64,000 nt of DNA from an uncultured Collinsella sp. (GTDB lineage Bacteria > Actinomycetota > Coriobacteriia > Coriobacteriales > Coriobacteriaceae): assembly GCA_900541145.1 (NCBI GenBank), contig UQIH01000009.1, forward strand, positions 1-64,000, in the 5' to 3' direction. The number at the start of each line of letters is the position of its first letter. Position 1 is the stretch's first letter. A program made the translations under genes and the position numbers. The notes beneath the pieces are model-generated. The model saw only the letters and a list, made by a program, of their open reading frames with translations. It did no database searches and was not told where the DNA came from. This document shows, in pieces, positions 53,769 to 62,338 of this stretch.

Positions 53769-55430
53769 ATGATTGCAAAGACCATTCGCACCTGTTTTCC
53801 GATCGCTGCGGCTGCCGTTTCCGACAAGGCCGAGGAGATCAACAAGCTCAACGTCTTCCCCGTACCCGATGGCGATACCGGCACCAACATGTCGCTCACG
53901 CTCGCCTCGGTGACCAAGGAGCTCTCTGCCCTTCCCGCCGATGCCGATATGGAGGCCATCGCCGGTGCCATCACCCACGGCTCTCTCATGGGCGCTCGCG
54001 GTAACTCCGGCGTTATCACGTCGCAGATTCTGCGCGGCGTGGCCGAGGGCCTTGTCTCTGCCGACGAGCCCATTACGTCCGCCAACATTGCCTTCGCCTT
54101 CCGTCGTGCCGTCAAGGTCGCCTTCCAGGCTGTCCGCAAGCCCATCGAGGGCACGATCCTCACGGTCCTGCGCGATGTCTCGACCAAGGCCGATGAGTGC
54201 GAGAAGAAGAAGTTCTCGGCCGAGGATGCGCTCGATGCTATCGTCGTCGAGGCGTACCAGTCCGTCGCCCGCACGCCCGACTTGCTGCCCGTCCTCAAAG
54301 AGAACGGCGTGGTCGACTCAGGCGCCTTCGGCTTTGCCATCTTCCTGGAGAACTTTGTTGCCGCCGCGCTTGGTCGCAGCACCGTTGTCGAGGATTTCTC
54401 CGCTACGTTTGACTCCGCCGGCTCTGCCCGCGATGCCGCTCTTGGCCGCGTTGAGATCGAGGCTAACGACGACTGGGAGGGCTCGGAGTTCCGCTACTGC
54501 AACGAGTTTCTCTTTAAGGCCGACGCCCCGTTTGACGAGGACGAATGCCTTAAGTTCCTAGGCTCCATGGGCGACTGCGAGCTGCTCGTGGGCGCCTATC
54601 CCGACTACAAGATCCATGTGCACTCCAATACCCCCAACCTGGTGCTCGAGCACATGCTGCAGCTCGGTCAGATCTATGAGGTCTTTATCCACAACATGGA
54701 GATGGAGGCCCACGACCGTACCGCTAAGATCCACGAGGATCAGGAAAAGGCCGCCGAGCCCGCCAAGGCGCTGGGCTTTGTCGCCGTTGCCGCCGGTTCC
54801 GGCGAGGCCGACATCCTCAAGTCCCTTGGCGTCGACGTGGTCGTCTCCGGTGGCCAGACTATGAATCCCTCGACCGCCGACCTGCTGGGCGCGGTGGACC
54901 AGGTCAACGCGACCTCGGTCATCATCTTGCCCAACAACGGCAACATCCGCATGGCCGCTGAGGCTGCTGCCTCAGCCTGCACCGACAAGAAGGTCGCCGT
55001 CGTTCCCACCAAGACCGTCCCGCAGGCCTTCTCCGCGCTGTTCGCAGTCCTGCCCGATTCCGAGCTCGAGGATGCCGTCGCCGCCATGGTCGACGCCATC
55101 AGCGAGGTCCGCGATGGCGAGGTCACCCGCGCCGTGCGCGACTCCAGTGCCTCTGACGGTTCTCCGATTCACTCCGGTGACGTCATGGGTATCATCGCCG
55201 GCTCCATCGACGTGGTCGGCTCCGACGTGAAGCAGGTCACGCTCGACTGCATCAACCGCATGCAGGAGGAAGAGGAGGGCGACGCGCTGACGATTCTGGC
55301 CGGCGAGGAGCTGTCCGATGAGGCCTTTCAGGAGATCGTCGACGCCATCGAGGAAGCTCAGCCCGACTTGGAGATTGACGCCCATCGTGGCGAGCAGCCG
55401 CTCTATCCCGTGATCTTCTCGATCGAGTAG
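53769..55430 (+). CDS. DAK2 domain protein, FakA/YloV-like fatty acid kinase subunit
   Basis: A 553-residue protein. The N-terminal DhaL-type ATP-binding domain has INKLNVFPVPDGDTGTNMSLT (residues 25-45, Asp ligands for Mg) and GARGNSGVITSQILRG near residue 80. The middle domain contains DCELLVGAYPDYKIHVHSNTPN, and the C-terminal domain is DegV-like in fold prediction (VVSGGQTMNPST). In FakA the domain phosphorylates fatty acids held by a FakB (DegV) partner; no FakB gene lies in this window. It is 10 bases before recG, a conserved order. Confidence 0.9.
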   Translation: MIAKTIRTCFPIAAAAVSDKAEEINKLNVFPVPDGDTGTNMSLTLASVTKELSALPADADMEAIAGAITHGSLMGARGNSGVITSQILRGVAEGLVSADEPITSANIAFAFRRAVKVAFQAVRKPIEGTILTVLRDVSTKADECEKKKFSAEDALDAIVVEAYQSVARTPDLLPVLKENGVVDSGAFGFAIFLENFVAAALGRSTVVEDFSATFDSAGSARDAALGRVEIEANDDWEGSEFRYCNEFLFKADAPFDEDECLKFLGSMGDCELLVGAYPDYKIHVHSNTPNLVLEHMLQLGQIYEVFIHNMEMEAHDRTAKIHEDQEKAAEPAKALGFVAVAAGSGEADILKSLGVDVVVSGGQTMNPSTADLLGAVDQVNATSVIILPNNGNIRMAAEAAASACTDKKVAVVPTKTVPQAFSALFAVLPDSELEDAVAAMVDAISEVRDGEVTRAVRDSSASDGSPIHSGDVMGIIAGSIDVVGSDVKQVTLDCINRMQEEEEGDALTILAGEELSDEAFQEIVDAIEEAQPDLEIDAHRGEQPLYPVIFSIE

Positions 55431-55440
55431 GCATCTGCCC

Positions 55441-57618
55441 ATGTCCGAGCTCTGCTCCGTGCCGCGCGTCTCGGAGCGCTTTGCCCAGAGCAATGCGCTC
55501 GACGAGGATATCGCGCGACTCAAATATGTTTCGGGTAAACGTGAGGAGGCCCTTCGCCGTCTGGGAATTAGGACGGTGGGGGACCTCCTTCTCCATATCC
55601 CTCATCGATACCTCGACTTTACCCGTTCGTGGTCCATCGAGATGGCGCCCATCGGTACCGTGTGCACCATCATCGCCACGGTCGACCGCATCGTCCAAAA
55701 GCAGCCGCGTCCGCGCATGCAGGTGACCGAGGTATCGCTGGTGGACGAGACGGGCGTGTTGCAGGTCGCCTTTTTCCGCCAGCCCTGGATTGCCCAGCAG
55801 CTTAAACAGGGCGACCGCCTGGCCGTGATGGGCAAGGTCGAGTTTGCCTACGGTTTTAAGCAGATGGCCTCGCCGCACTTTGAAAAGCTCGATGACGGGC
55901 GTGCTGCGGGCACCATCCTGCCGGTCCATTACGTGAGCGATGGCGTGAGCCAGGCATGGATGCGCCGCATCGTAAGCGGCGCGCTCGAGGTCGTCGGCAA
56001 TCCGTTCGATCCGATTCCCGCGCCGCTGCGCGCAAAGCGGAAGCTCATGAGCAATGCCCGCGCGTTGCGTTCGATCCACTTTCCATCGAGTATGGCAGAG
56101 CGCGATATCGCGCGCGCACGGCTTGCCTACGAGGAGTGCCTCTACCTGCAGCTGGCGCTGCGCCTGCGCAACGTCGGCGGCCTGGTCGATGTGGTTCCCT
56201 ATGCCCACACCGCGGGCGAGCACCTGGCCGCGCTTAAGCAAGCCCTGCCGTTTTCGCTGAGCGACGAGCAGGAGACCGCGTTCCAAGATATCCTGCGCGA
56301 TATGTGCGATGGTGGGCGCGTGATGAACCGCCTGCTGCTGGGCGATGTCGGTACCGGTAAGACCGCCGTTGCCGCCTGCGCTCTGGCTGTGGCTTCCGAT
56401 AGCGGTACGCAGGCCTGCGTTATGGCGCCCACGGGCGTGTTGGCGCGCCAATATGCCGATAAGACCGGCCCTCTGCTCTCGCAGGCGGGCATGTCCTGGG
56501 CGCTTCTGACGGGTGCCACGCCGGCCTCAGAGCGCGAGCAGATCCATGCCCAGCTTGAATCGGGCGAGCTCGACGTCCTCTTTGGAACCCACGCGGTGCT
56601 TTCGGATAACGTTGCGTTCAATCATCTGTCGCTTGTCGTCATCGACGAGCAGCACCGGTTTGGCGTTGGCCAACGCAACGCCCTACGTGCGAAGGGCCCC
56701 GGTGCGGACCTGCTCGTTATGACGGCGACACCGATCCCGCGTACGCTGGCGCTTTCGGTCTACGGCGATCTGGACACGAGTATCATCCGCCATCGGCCCG
56801 TCCCTGGCGCTGGCGTGACGACACGCGTGCTCACCGAGTCGAGCCGCGACCTCGCCTATGGCGCCATCCGCGAGGCGCATGAAAAGGGTCAGCAGGCCTA
56901 CGTGATTTGCCCGCTCGTGGAGCCGAGTGACTCGGCCGATGAGCTTGAAGACGTGCCCGGTATCGCCCGCGACGACGAGGGCCGCGTGACCGTGCCTGTG
57001 CCGCTGCACGATACGGCGACCGAGCTCGATCGCCTGCGTCTGGCGTTGCCGGGTCTTGCCATCGAGCGCCTTCACGGCCGTATGCCAGCGGGGGAGAAGG
57101 ATCGCGTGATCGACGCCTTCAAGCGTGGCGAGATTGACGTGCTCGTCTCGACTACGGTGGTCGAGGTGGGCGTCGACGTGCCCAACGCCACCGTCATGGT
57201 CATCGAGAACGGTGAGCGGTTTGGCTTGGCGGCGCTGCATCAGCTACGCGGTCGCGTGGGCCGCGGCAGCGTGTCGGGCACGTGCCTGGTCATGACGCAC
57301 TCCAAGGGCAATGGCGGCGCCTCGGCGGCACAAGACCGTCTCCAGTCGCTCGAAAAGACCTCGGATGGTTTTACGCTTGCCCAGATGGACCTGCGTCTGC
57401 GTCACGAGGGCGAAATCCTGGGGTACCGTCAGCACGGTGGCGTGACCTTGCGCTTTGTGGACCTGGATGCCGATGAGGACCTTATCGAATGGGCCCATTT
57501 GGACGCGGTCGAGCTCTTGCGGTATGCTTGCAACCTTGACTCTGTGGCGACGCGTCCCTTGCGCGAGGCGGTCGCCATGCGTTATCGACATATCTTTAAG
57601 GAGGTCAGCGGAGGATGA
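55441..57618 (+). CDS. recG: ATP-dependent DNA helicase RecG
   Basis: A 725-residue helicase for branched DNA and replication fork processing. The N-terminal wedge/OB domain (residues 45-185) has LGIRTVGDLLLHIPHRYLDF. Motif I is GDVGTGKTAVAA near residue 300, motif II DEQHRFGV near 402, motif III TATPIPRTLAL near 425. The C-terminal helicase lobe contains LHGRMPAGEKD and VVEVGVDVPNATVMVIENGERFGL, then QLRGRVGRG. Slightly overlaps rsmD. Confidence 0.96.
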   Translation: MSELCSVPRVSERFAQSNALDEDIARLKYVSGKREEALRRLGIRTVGDLLLHIPHRYLDFTRSWSIEMAPIGTVCTIIATVDRIVQKQPRPRMQVTEVSLVDETGVLQVAFFRQPWIAQQLKQGDRLAVMGKVEFAYGFKQMASPHFEKLDDGRAAGTILPVHYVSDGVSQAWMRRIVSGALEVVGNPFDPIPAPLRAKRKLMSNARALRSIHFPSSMAERDIARARLAYEECLYLQLALRLRNVGGLVDVVPYAHTAGEHLAALKQALPFSLSDEQETAFQDILRDMCDGGRVMNRLLLGDVGTGKTAVAACALAVASDSGTQACVMAPTGVLARQYADKTGPLLSQAGMSWALLTGATPASEREQIHAQLESGELDVLFGTHAVLSDNVAFNHLSLVVIDEQHRFGVGQRNALRAKGPGADLLVMTATPIPRTLALSVYGDLDTSIIRHRPVPGAGVTTRVLTESSRDLAYGAIREAHEKGQQAYVICPLVEPSDSADELEDVPGIARDDEGRVTVPVPLHDTATELDRLRLALPGLAIERLHGRMPAGEKDRVIDAFKRGEIDVLVSTTVVEVGVDVPNATVMVIENGERFGLAALHQLRGRVGRGSVSGTCLVMTHSKGNGGASAAQDRLQSLEKTSDGFTLAQMDLRLRHEGEILGYRQHGGVTLRFVDLDADEDLIEWAHLDAVELLRYACNLDSVATRPLREAVAMRYRHIFKEVSGG

Positions 57619-58271
57619 GAATCATCGGCGGCGAATGGCGCGGTCGTAAGATCGAGGAGCCCCGTGGTCGCGATGTCACCCGCCCCACGACTGATCGCGT
57701 GCGCGAGGCGTGCGCATCTATGGTCATGTCGGCATTCGATTTCGATTTGGACGAGGTTCGTGTGCTGGACGCCTTTGGCGGCTCCGGTGCCTTAGGGTTA
57801 GAGATGCTCTCTCGTGGGGCCCGCTCGCTCACGACGTTTGAGATCGATCGCAACGCCGCGCGGCTCATTACCAAGAATATCGAGTCGCTCTGCCGTGACC
57901 GTGCGCGTTGGCGTGTGGTCACGGGCGACATGCTGGCAAGTGCCTCGCGCGGTCGTGTACCGGGCGGCCCCTTTGATTTGGTCCTGCTCGACCCGCCCTA
58001 TGCTTTTGGTGCCGAGCCGGTCGAGGAAATGCTGCAGAACCTGGCTCAGCAGGGTCTGCTTGCGCCTGGCGCTTATGCCCTGTTTGAGCATGCCTCCGCC
58101 GATGCGGGCGCGCATCCGGCAGGCTTTGAGACTGTACGTGAGAAGCGCTACGGCATTACCTCGGTCGACCTGCTTCGTTGGGTCGGCGATGACGACGGTG
58201 AGGACGATAGTGCCGTCACCGATGCCGATAACAACGATGCCACGACGTTTCAGGAGGACGCCCATGAATGA
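57615..58271 (+). CDS. rsmD: 16S rRNA (guanine-966-N2)-methyltransferase
   Basis: A 218-residue SAM-dependent methyltransferase: MRIIGGEWRGRKIEEPRG at the start, RPTTDRVREA, VLDAFGGSGALGLEMLSRGA (SAM binding) and the catalytic DPPY motif in LLDPPYAF near residue 123. It has an acidic C-terminal extension of about 25 residues (DDDGEDDSAVTDAD) beyond the usual end. Overlaps coaD by 8 bases. Confidence 0.95.
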   Translation: MRIIGGEWRGRKIEEPRGRDVTRPTTDRVREACASMVMSAFDFDLDEVRVLDAFGGSGALGLEMLSRGARSLTTFEIDRNAARLITKNIESLCRDRARWRVVTGDMLASASRGRVPGGPFDLVLLDPPYAFGAEPVEEMLQNLAQQGLLAPGAYALFEHASADAGAHPAGFETVREKRYGITSVDLLRWVGDDDGEDDSAVTDADNNDATTFQEDAHE

Positions 58272-58761
58272 CACCATCAACCGCGTGATCGTCCCGGGCA
58301 CCTTCGATCCCATCACGTTTGGCCATATCGATGTGATCCGCCGCGCCCGCCGCATCTTTCCCAGTGTGATCGTCGCTGTTGCAGAGTCGCAGGGTAAAAA
58401 CGGTGTGGGCACCACGTTTATGCTCGATGAGCGCGTGGCGCTGGCCCGCGAGGCGCTCGGTAATATCGACGGCGTCGAAGTCCTGCCCTTTACCGGCCTC
58501 TTGGTCGACTTCGCTCGTGAGCAGGGGGCGGGGGCCGTGGTCAAGGGCCTGCGCGCCATGACCGACTTTGAGTATGAGCTGCAGCAGGCCGACCTCAATT
58601 ATCGCTTGGATAGCGAGCTGGAGTCCATCTTTGTCATGAGTGCTCCGCAGTACGGTTACATCTCGAGCTCGGTCGTTCGCCAGATCGCCTCGCTCGGCAG
58701 CGATGTATCGACGTTTGTGCCGCCCAACGTGGTCGAAGCGCTCAGACATCGCTTTTCGTGA
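58264..58761 (+). CDS. coaD: phosphopantetheine adenylyltransferase
   Basis: A 165-residue nucleotidyltransferase for coenzyme A synthesis. The TxGH-type motif is PGTFDPITFGHIDVI near residue 15. Also conserved are VVKGLRAMTDFEYELQ near residue 90, and ISSSVVRQIASLG with PPNVVEAL at the end. ATG 58264 starts within the rsmD stop region; order rsmD-coaD is conserved. Confidence 0.95.
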   Translation: MNDTINRVIVPGTFDPITFGHIDVIRRARRIFPSVIVAVAESQGKNGVGTTFMLDERVALAREALGNIDGVEVLPFTGLLVDFAREQGAGAVVKGLRAMTDFEYELQQADLNYRLDSELESIFVMSAPQYGYISSSVVRQIASLGSDVSTFVPPNVVEALRHRFS

Positions 58762-58829
58762 CGTTTTTTATTGCCTGGTGGCATGTGGTAAACTAGCACG
58801 ATGATATGTTACCTATGAAAGGAGACCGG

Positions 58830-59327
58830 ATGCCGGGCGAGAATTTTCCTGGCGATAGGATCGTCAGCTTGGTCGATGAGCTCGAAGGGCTGATCGAGGA
58901 AGCCAAGCCGCCTTTCGGCAAGAACGCTCAGTTCAAGGTCATCGACGCCGACGTGTTCTTCAATATCCTCGACGAGATCCGCATGAGCTATCCCGAGGAA
59001 TGGCAGAAGTCCCGCCGTATCCTTAAGGAGCGCGAGGAGCTTATGGCTTCCGCCGCCGCTCAGGCCGATTCCATCATCGCCGACGCTCAGCAGCAGGCCC
59101 TCACCATTGCCGGTGAGCAGGAGATCGTCCGACTTGCGCAGCAGCAGGCCGACGACATCCGCGATCGTGCCCAGCAGTACGAGCGCGAGACGCGTTATGC
59201 TGCCGAGGACTACGCAGAGCAGGTCTTTACGCACCTGGAGGAGAACCTCAAGAGCCTGACCGGCACCGTTACCCGTTGCCGTCAGCAGCTCAACGAGGGT
59301 GCCGCCCAACAGAATGGTCAGTGGTAA
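58830..59327 (+). CDS. coiled-coil protein, DivIVA-like/ATP synthase b-like
   Basis: A 165-residue protein. The N-terminal 60 residues (VSLVDELEGLIEEAKPPFG, FFNILDEIRMSYPEEWQKS) resemble the DivIVA-related proteins found near coaD in Actinobacteria and Firmicutes. The rest is a long Gln/Ala-rich coiled coil (LAQQQADDIRDRAQQYERE). A role in cell division or envelope organisation is inferred only from family resemblance. ATG 58830 has GAAAGGAG upstream. Confidence 0.75.
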   Translation: MPGENFPGDRIVSLVDELEGLIEEAKPPFGKNAQFKVIDADVFFNILDEIRMSYPEEWQKSRRILKEREELMASAAAQADSIIADAQQQALTIAGEQEIVRLAQQQADDIRDRAQQYERETRYAAEDYAEQVFTHLEENLKSLTGTVTRCRQQLNEGAAQQNGQW

Positions 59328-59881
59328 TGGCTGAGTTCCCGAGCGTTACCGTCGATCTTTCCGAGCAGCTCGAGTTTCCTGGAGATTCGTATCCGCTGAC
59401 CGGTAAGGTCGATGTCGCCACCTACACGGTGGGCGAGAAGGAGTACCAGCTTCAGGACGGCATCGACTACGACGTTGTCTTTACCAATGCCGGTACCGGT
59501 GTCTTGCTCACGGGCATGGTCCGCGCGCACGCCACCGGCGAGTGCGACCGTTGCCTGGAGCCCGCCTCGTTTGATATCGCCGGCGAGATCGAGGAGTTCT
59601 ACCTCTTTGAGGAGCCCGAGGATCCCGAGGCCTACGAGGACGGCTACGAGCTCCTGTGTGAGGACCGCATCGTCGATCTGGGTGAGCCCATCAACGACGC
59701 GGTCGTCATGGACACGCCGTTTGTGGTGCTCTGCAAGCCCGATTGCCGCGGTCTGTGCCCCACATGCGGTTGCAATCTCAACGTCGAGCAATGCGATTGC
59801 GCCGCCCAGGCAGAGGCAGAATGGGCCGCTGCCACGGAAAATCCATTTGCAGCATTGAAGAATCTCAAGCTTGATGAGTAA
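59327..59881 (+). CDS. DUF177 (YceD) family protein
   Basis: A 184-residue protein of the DUF177/YceD family, linked to rRNA precursor handling. It has GTGVLLTGMVRAHATGECDRCLEP in the middle and a C-terminal Cys cluster (CKPDCRGLCPTCGCNLN) typical of Gram-positive members. It overlaps the preceding stop (TAATG) and precedes rpmF, the conserved order. Confidence 0.9.
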   Translation: MAEFPSVTVDLSEQLEFPGDSYPLTGKVDVATYTVGEKEYQLQDGIDYDVVFTNAGTGVLLTGMVRAHATGECDRCLEPASFDIAGEIEEFYLFEEPEDPEAYEDGYELLCEDRIVDLGEPINDAVVMDTPFVVLCKPDCRGLCPTCGCNLNVEQCDCAAQAEAEWAAATENPFAALKNLKLDE

Positions 59882-59945
59882 AACTGTGGTAGTATCGCTA
59901 CTTGCGCGTAATCGCCACACTGGATAGTTCATAAGGAAGGTCACT

Positions 59946-60125
59946 ATGCCCGTACCTAAACAAAAGCAGGGTCGTATCCGCACTCACACCCGTCGTTCCG
60001 CCAACATGAAGATCTCGGCTGCGGCTCAGTCCACGTGCCCCCGTTGCGGCGCTGTCAAGCTTCCGCACCACGTGTGCCCCAGCTGCGGTTTCTACAAGGA
60101 CCGCGAGGTTATCGTTACCGAGTAA
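59946..60125 (+). CDS. rpmF: 50S ribosomal protein L32
   Basis: A 59-residue zinc-binding ribosomal protein: PVPKQKQGRIRTHTRRS at the start and two CxxC pairs (CPRCG and CPSCG). AAGGAAGG lies before the ATG. Terminator downstream. Confidence 0.96.
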   Translation: MPVPKQKQGRIRTHTRRSANMKISAAAQSTCPRCGAVKLPHHVCPSCGFYKDREVIVTE

Positions 60126-60165
60126 CGGTATACTCTGGATGCGATGCCGTTCCAAATGGAACCAC

Positions 60166-60195
60166 AATGGCCGGCTCAATGAGTCGGCCATTTTT
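60166..60195 (+). terminator. rho-independent terminator after rpmF
   Basis: AATGGCCG pairs with CGGCCATT (11-base loop), with a T tract of five. It lies just before the plsX ribosome site. Confidence 0.85.
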
Positions 60196-60212
60196 GTATA
60201 AGGAGCATGTAT

Positions 60213-61232
60213 ATGAGTAACGTTCGCGTTTGTGTAGACGTTGTGGGCGGAGACGAGAAACCTCAGGTTGTTCTCGATGGTATCGAGGCTGCACTTGCCG
60301 CCGATCCCGATATCGAGGTCTTGGCAGCTGGCCCCGCCGAAATCGTCAATCCCTTTGCCGCTTCCCATGCACGTGTTGAGGCCCTTGAGGCACCTGACGT
60401 TATCGCCATGGATGACGATCCCATTCGCGCCGTGATGACCAAACGCAAGTCGTCGATCGTGCTGTCGTGTCGCGCCATCAAGAAGGGTAATGCGGACGCG
60501 TTCTTCTCTGCCGGCTCCACCGGCGCCATGACCGCCGCCGCCACCGCCTATGTGACGCCGTTTAGGTATCAGGCCGAAGGCAAGAAGCAGCCGGTGCGCC
60601 CCTGTCTGACCAATGCGCTGCCCAATCGCGCCGGCGGTCTGACGGTGCTGTGCGATATGGGCGCCAACCCCGATGTCGAGGTCGATGACATGGTGCGTTT
60701 TGCCCAGATGGGTAGCGCCTATGCCCGCGTCGTCCTGGGCATCGAGCATCCCCGCGTGGGCCTGCTTGCCAACGGCACCGAGGACGAGAAGGGCTCCAAC
60801 TTTACCAAGGCCTGCTTCCCGGCCATGAAAGCCGCCGTTCCCGGCTTTGTTGGTAACTGCGAGGGAACGGACATCACCTCAGGTAACTTCGATGTCGTCG
60901 TTGCCGATGGCATGTCGGGCAATATTGCGCTCAAGGCCACCGAGGGCGCTGCCAAGTTTTTACTGCAGGAGCTCAAGGGCGCCTTTATGTCTTCGCTCGG
61001 CACCAAGATTGCCGCGCTGCTCATCAAAAAGCAGATGCGCGAGATTAAAGCCAAGCTTTCGGGCGACGCCAAGGGCGGCGCGATTCTTTTGGGCCTGCGC
61101 GGCGTGGTCCTGATCGGCCATGGCGCCACCTCGGTCGAGGCTGTCAAAAACGGTACGCTCGCGGCGGCCGAAGCCGTGCGCGCCGGACTGGTCGAGAATG
61201 TCGCCAACTCTATGGACGGTATCGTTTTATAA
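60213..61232 (+). CDS. plsX: phosphate acyltransferase PlsX
   Basis: A 339-residue enzyme converting acyl-ACP to acyl-phosphate for phospholipid synthesis. It shows VDVVGGDEKPQVVLDGIEAAL at the start, AFFSAGSTGAMTAAAT near residue 100, VLCDMGANPDVE near 150 and GFVGNCEGTDITSGNFDVVVADGMSGNIALK near 215. ATG 60213 is 7 bases after AAGGAG; ATG 60207 would be too close to it. Confidence 0.94.
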   Translation: MSNVRVCVDVVGGDEKPQVVLDGIEAALAADPDIEVLAAGPAEIVNPFAASHARVEALEAPDVIAMDDDPIRAVMTKRKSSIVLSCRAIKKGNADAFFSAGSTGAMTAAATAYVTPFRYQAEGKKQPVRPCLTNALPNRAGGLTVLCDMGANPDVEVDDMVRFAQMGSAYARVVLGIEHPRVGLLANGTEDEKGSNFTKACFPAMKAAVPGFVGNCEGTDITSGNFDVVVADGMSGNIALKATEGAAKFLLQELKGAFMSSLGTKIAALLIKKQMREIKAKLSGDAKGGAILLGLRGVVLIGHGATSVEAVKNGTLAAAEAVRAGLVENVANSMDGIVL

Positions 61233-61298
61233 GAGCGAGTAAGAGTGCTGTTATGTGCTTCGCGGCGCACGTCGTGGGGTAGAATCAGAACCGTGTCT

Positions 61299-61320
61299 TG
61301 GTACCGCCCGGGCGGTACCA
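61299..61320. promoter_or_regulatory. 22-bp perfect palindrome upstream of acpP
   Basis: TGGTACCGCCCGGGCGGTACCA is fully self-complementary without a spacer. It is followed by TTCTTTTGG. A TAGAAT box lies upstream (61280-61285). It could be a repressor operator, or a plsX terminator with a small loop; the T run is weak. Confidence 0.65.
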
Positions 61321-61356
61321 TTCTTTTGGTATTCATGCACTATGAGAGGAAGCGCT

Positions 61357-61599
61357 ATGGACCGCTCCGAAATCTTCGACAAGATCGCCGAGGTCGCTGC
61401 TGACGTTCTAGGCGTCGATGTTGCCGAAATTAGCGAGGAGACCACCTTTGACGACCTCGATGCCAACTCGCTCGAGCGCCTGCAGCTGGTTACGGCTATC
61501 GAGGACGAGTTCAACCTCGAGATCGATGACGAGACCCTGCTCTCGCTCAACTCTGTCGCCGACGCCGTCGACGCTATCGAAGCTGCCAAGGAGGCCTAA
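61357..61599 (+). CDS. acpP: acyl carrier protein
   Basis: An 80-residue acyl carrier protein. The phosphopantetheine serine lies in DLDANSLERLQLV; note Asn-Ser in place of the common Asp-Ser. Helix 2 (LQLVTAIEDEF) and the acidic surface are normal. GAGAGGAAG precedes ATG 61357. It sits between plsX and rnc, a widespread lipid/RNase arrangement. Confidence 0.93.
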   Translation: MDRSEIFDKIAEVAADVLGVDVAEISEETTFDDLDANSLERLQLVTAIEDEFNLEIDDETLLSLNSVADAVDAIEAAKEA

Positions 61600-61602
61600 G
61601 TC

Positions 61603-62328
61603 TTGGCTTTATCCGACCGACTTACGCGCGCCCAGGAAATCCTGGGCCACGAGTTCAACAATAAGGTGCTGCTGCGCGCGGCGCTTACGCATCCCTCGGC
61701 AGTCGAGGGCCAGCCGGTTTCTGCCAGCTATGAGCGCCTTGAGTTCTTGGGCGATTCCATTTTGGGCGCTGTGGTCGCACGCTCCCTGTTTGAGTCCTAT
61801 CCGGAGTTTGACGAGGGCAAGCTCACGCGCTTGAAGGTGTCGCTTGTCTCGGGCGCTACGCTGTCCGAGGTTTCTCACGAGCTGGGCATCGACGACATCA
61901 TCATCTTTGGTGCCTCCGAGACCGGTACCGGTGCGCGCGGCCTGCATTCGGCCCTCGAGAACGTCTATGAGTCGCTCGTGGGCGCGCTGTACCTGGATGC
62001 CGGCTGGGACGTTGCGGCGGAGTTCATTCACCGTACGCTTAAGCCGCATTTGGCTTCCGAGCGTGCCGAGCATCCTGCGAACCCCAAGTCGTTTTTGCAG
62101 GAGTGCGTGCAAGCCGACGGTCACGAACCTCCGGCGTACAAGCTCGTTGGCTCCGAGGGCCCGGCGCATGCGCCCACCTTTACCGCCGTGGTTTTGATCG
62201 ATGGTATTCGCCAGGGTCGCGGCTCCGGCTCCTCAAAGAAGGAAGCCGAGGGAGCTGCCGCGCTCGAAGCGCTCGACCGCATGGGTTACACCACCAACGG
62301 CGTGATTCTGAACAAGAAGCACGTGTAA
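61603..62328 (+). CDS. rnc: ribonuclease III
   Basis: A 241-residue double-strand-specific RNase. The signature motif is YERLEFLGDSILGAVVA near residue 45, with the second catalytic Asp/Glu region in ALENVYESLVGALYLDAGW near 125. The C-terminal dsRNA-binding domain includes FLQECVQADGHEPPAY and GRGSGSSKKEAEGAAALEAL. It begins with TTG 61603, three bases after acpP, with AAGGAGG upstream. Confidence 0.95.
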   Translation: MALSDRLTRAQEILGHEFNNKVLLRAALTHPSAVEGQPVSASYERLEFLGDSILGAVVARSLFESYPEFDEGKLTRLKVSLVSGATLSEVSHELGIDDIIIFGASETGTGARGLHSALENVYESLVGALYLDAGWDVAAEFIHRTLKPHLASERAEHPANPKSFLQECVQADGHEPPAYKLVGSEGPAHAPTFTAVVLIDGIRQGRGSGSSKKEAEGAAALEALDRMGYTTNGVILNKKHV

Positions 62329-62338
62329 GCGAGGAACC

